This document shows positions 63,406-64,000 of a stretch of DNA of 64,000 nt, one piece after another. Position numbers and translations under genes: made by a program. The notes below the pieces were generated by a model. It was not told the origin of the DNA and did not search any database. It saw only the letters and a list, made by a program, of their open reading frames with translations. Source of the DNA: Reticulitermes speratus (taxonomy: Eukaryota; Arthropoda; Insecta; Blattodea; Rhinotermitidae); assembly GCA_021186555.1 (NCBI GenBank), contig JAJKFL010000007.1, forward strand, positions 27,578,677 to 27,642,676, written 5' to 3'. Each line of letters begins with the position of its first letter. Positions within the stretch are counted from its first letter, which is position 1.

Positions 63406-64000
63406 TTTAACTTACAATTTTGAGAAGTTCCGGAATCTGTTACAAAGTGCCGGTCTCTCGACAGATAACGGTATGTTTTTTTTTATCGTAATGTACGATT
63501 ATTTTCCATAGTGATTACCCTTATTCTGAGAAAATGCGAGGAAACACAGTGTTGCACTTTTGATGGCGATGCCATCTCCTTTCACATTCAGGCTTTCTTT
63601 CATCTTTCTCTGTCTCTCTGTTTTTGATTCCCTTGGGCTTTTTCCTATGTTTTCCTCTGTTATTTATCACTCTCATTTCTCATCTATTTTTATCCCTCGC
63701 AATTTTCTCTCTGCAGCAACTGATGCAGTGTAGGTATATGCCTCAAGACATATATGTACACGTAAGTGTGACCTCACTCGCTTCATCAGTTCTTTTAGTA
63801 TATTATTGCTCTTCAAATTCTTACAGCCAATGGCGATTGAACACAAGACCCGAGAACAAACACTAATGTGGTAAACGTTTGCATAAAGTAACAAAAGTGA
63901 TAGAGTGTGCTGTAGCTTGTATCCAGAATTTATAACTGCGTCTTTTACTATAGGGATGTAATTATTTTAGTTACAAAAATGTTGACGAACGCAATTTTGG
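63406..64000. other. No recognisable feature
   Basis: A pyrimidine-rich stretch at 63585-63720. No gene or repeat. Confidence 0.5.

Overview
Eukaryotic, insect-like, repeat-dense DNA with no host gene that I can support. The best guess for the source is a cockroach, most likely Periplaneta americana. Reverse-strand reading of SINE-B gives the phrase VGFEPTILVSERPKTHAL, the fold-back family FB1 gives FWDITRRRVVIVYRRFGTTY, and LINE tails give GHVARMG and WIDLAQDRDRW. I remember all of these as repeat-derived phrases in predicted cockroach proteins. That is memory, not a search, so species confidence is about 0.65. AT-rich background, long open frames that coincide with tandem repeats, and nested insertions point to intergenic or intronic sequence.

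Most of the window is layered transposable elements. Labels used here are local. SINE-A (about 285 bp), SINE-B (about 265 bp), SINE-C and SINE-D are short retroposons; A, B and C have tRNA-like heads. LINE-X and LINE-Y are two retrotransposon lineages seen only as 3' coding ends. R1 is an unclassified repeat of about 520 bp. Small DNA transposons include a pogo-like MITE (22-206), a hAT MITE with an exact 8-bp target duplication (958-1280) nested in another inverted-repeat element, and an 82-bp palindromic MITE (8233-8314). A scrambled DDE-transposase relic lies at 45950-46365.

The most interesting content is a set of Penelope-like elements (PLEs) and related fold-back elements that carry hammerhead self-cleaving ribozyme motifs (HHRs). 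Near-complete HHRs are at 10595-10634, 13808-13858 (minus) and 23327-23369. Mutated ones lie near 6.3, 14.3, 35.2, 40.3, 40.4, 41.3, 54.0, 54.1, 61.7, 62.5 and 62.9 kb. In the best copies stem III is an 8-nt palindrome (ACACGTGT, ACATATGT or ATGCGTAT), as expected for a ribozyme that works as a dimer. The HHR is followed by a leader containing GCATTTGTTGGT and then ATGCACGGTGA, the apparent start of the PLE protein (MHG...). Several copies have 9-13 bp target duplications and consist of inverted head-to-head arms. Two further fold-back groups (FB1 with eight copies, FB2 with about a dozen) carry degenerate hammerhead cores. A four-copy 163-164 bp satellite (12878-13541) appears to be an amplified relic of the same kind.

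Large minisatellites lie at 20847-21940 (42 bp), 28923-30449 (57 bp), 36367-38262 (54 bp), 51293-51633 (29 bp), 56285-56755 (36 bp), 16011-16333 (17 bp), 38754-38999 (about 48 bp) and 14086-14220 (13 bp, inside a PLE). The long frames inside them are by-products of unit lengths divisible by three. Stretches between these features are unique or too decayed to name and are listed as such.
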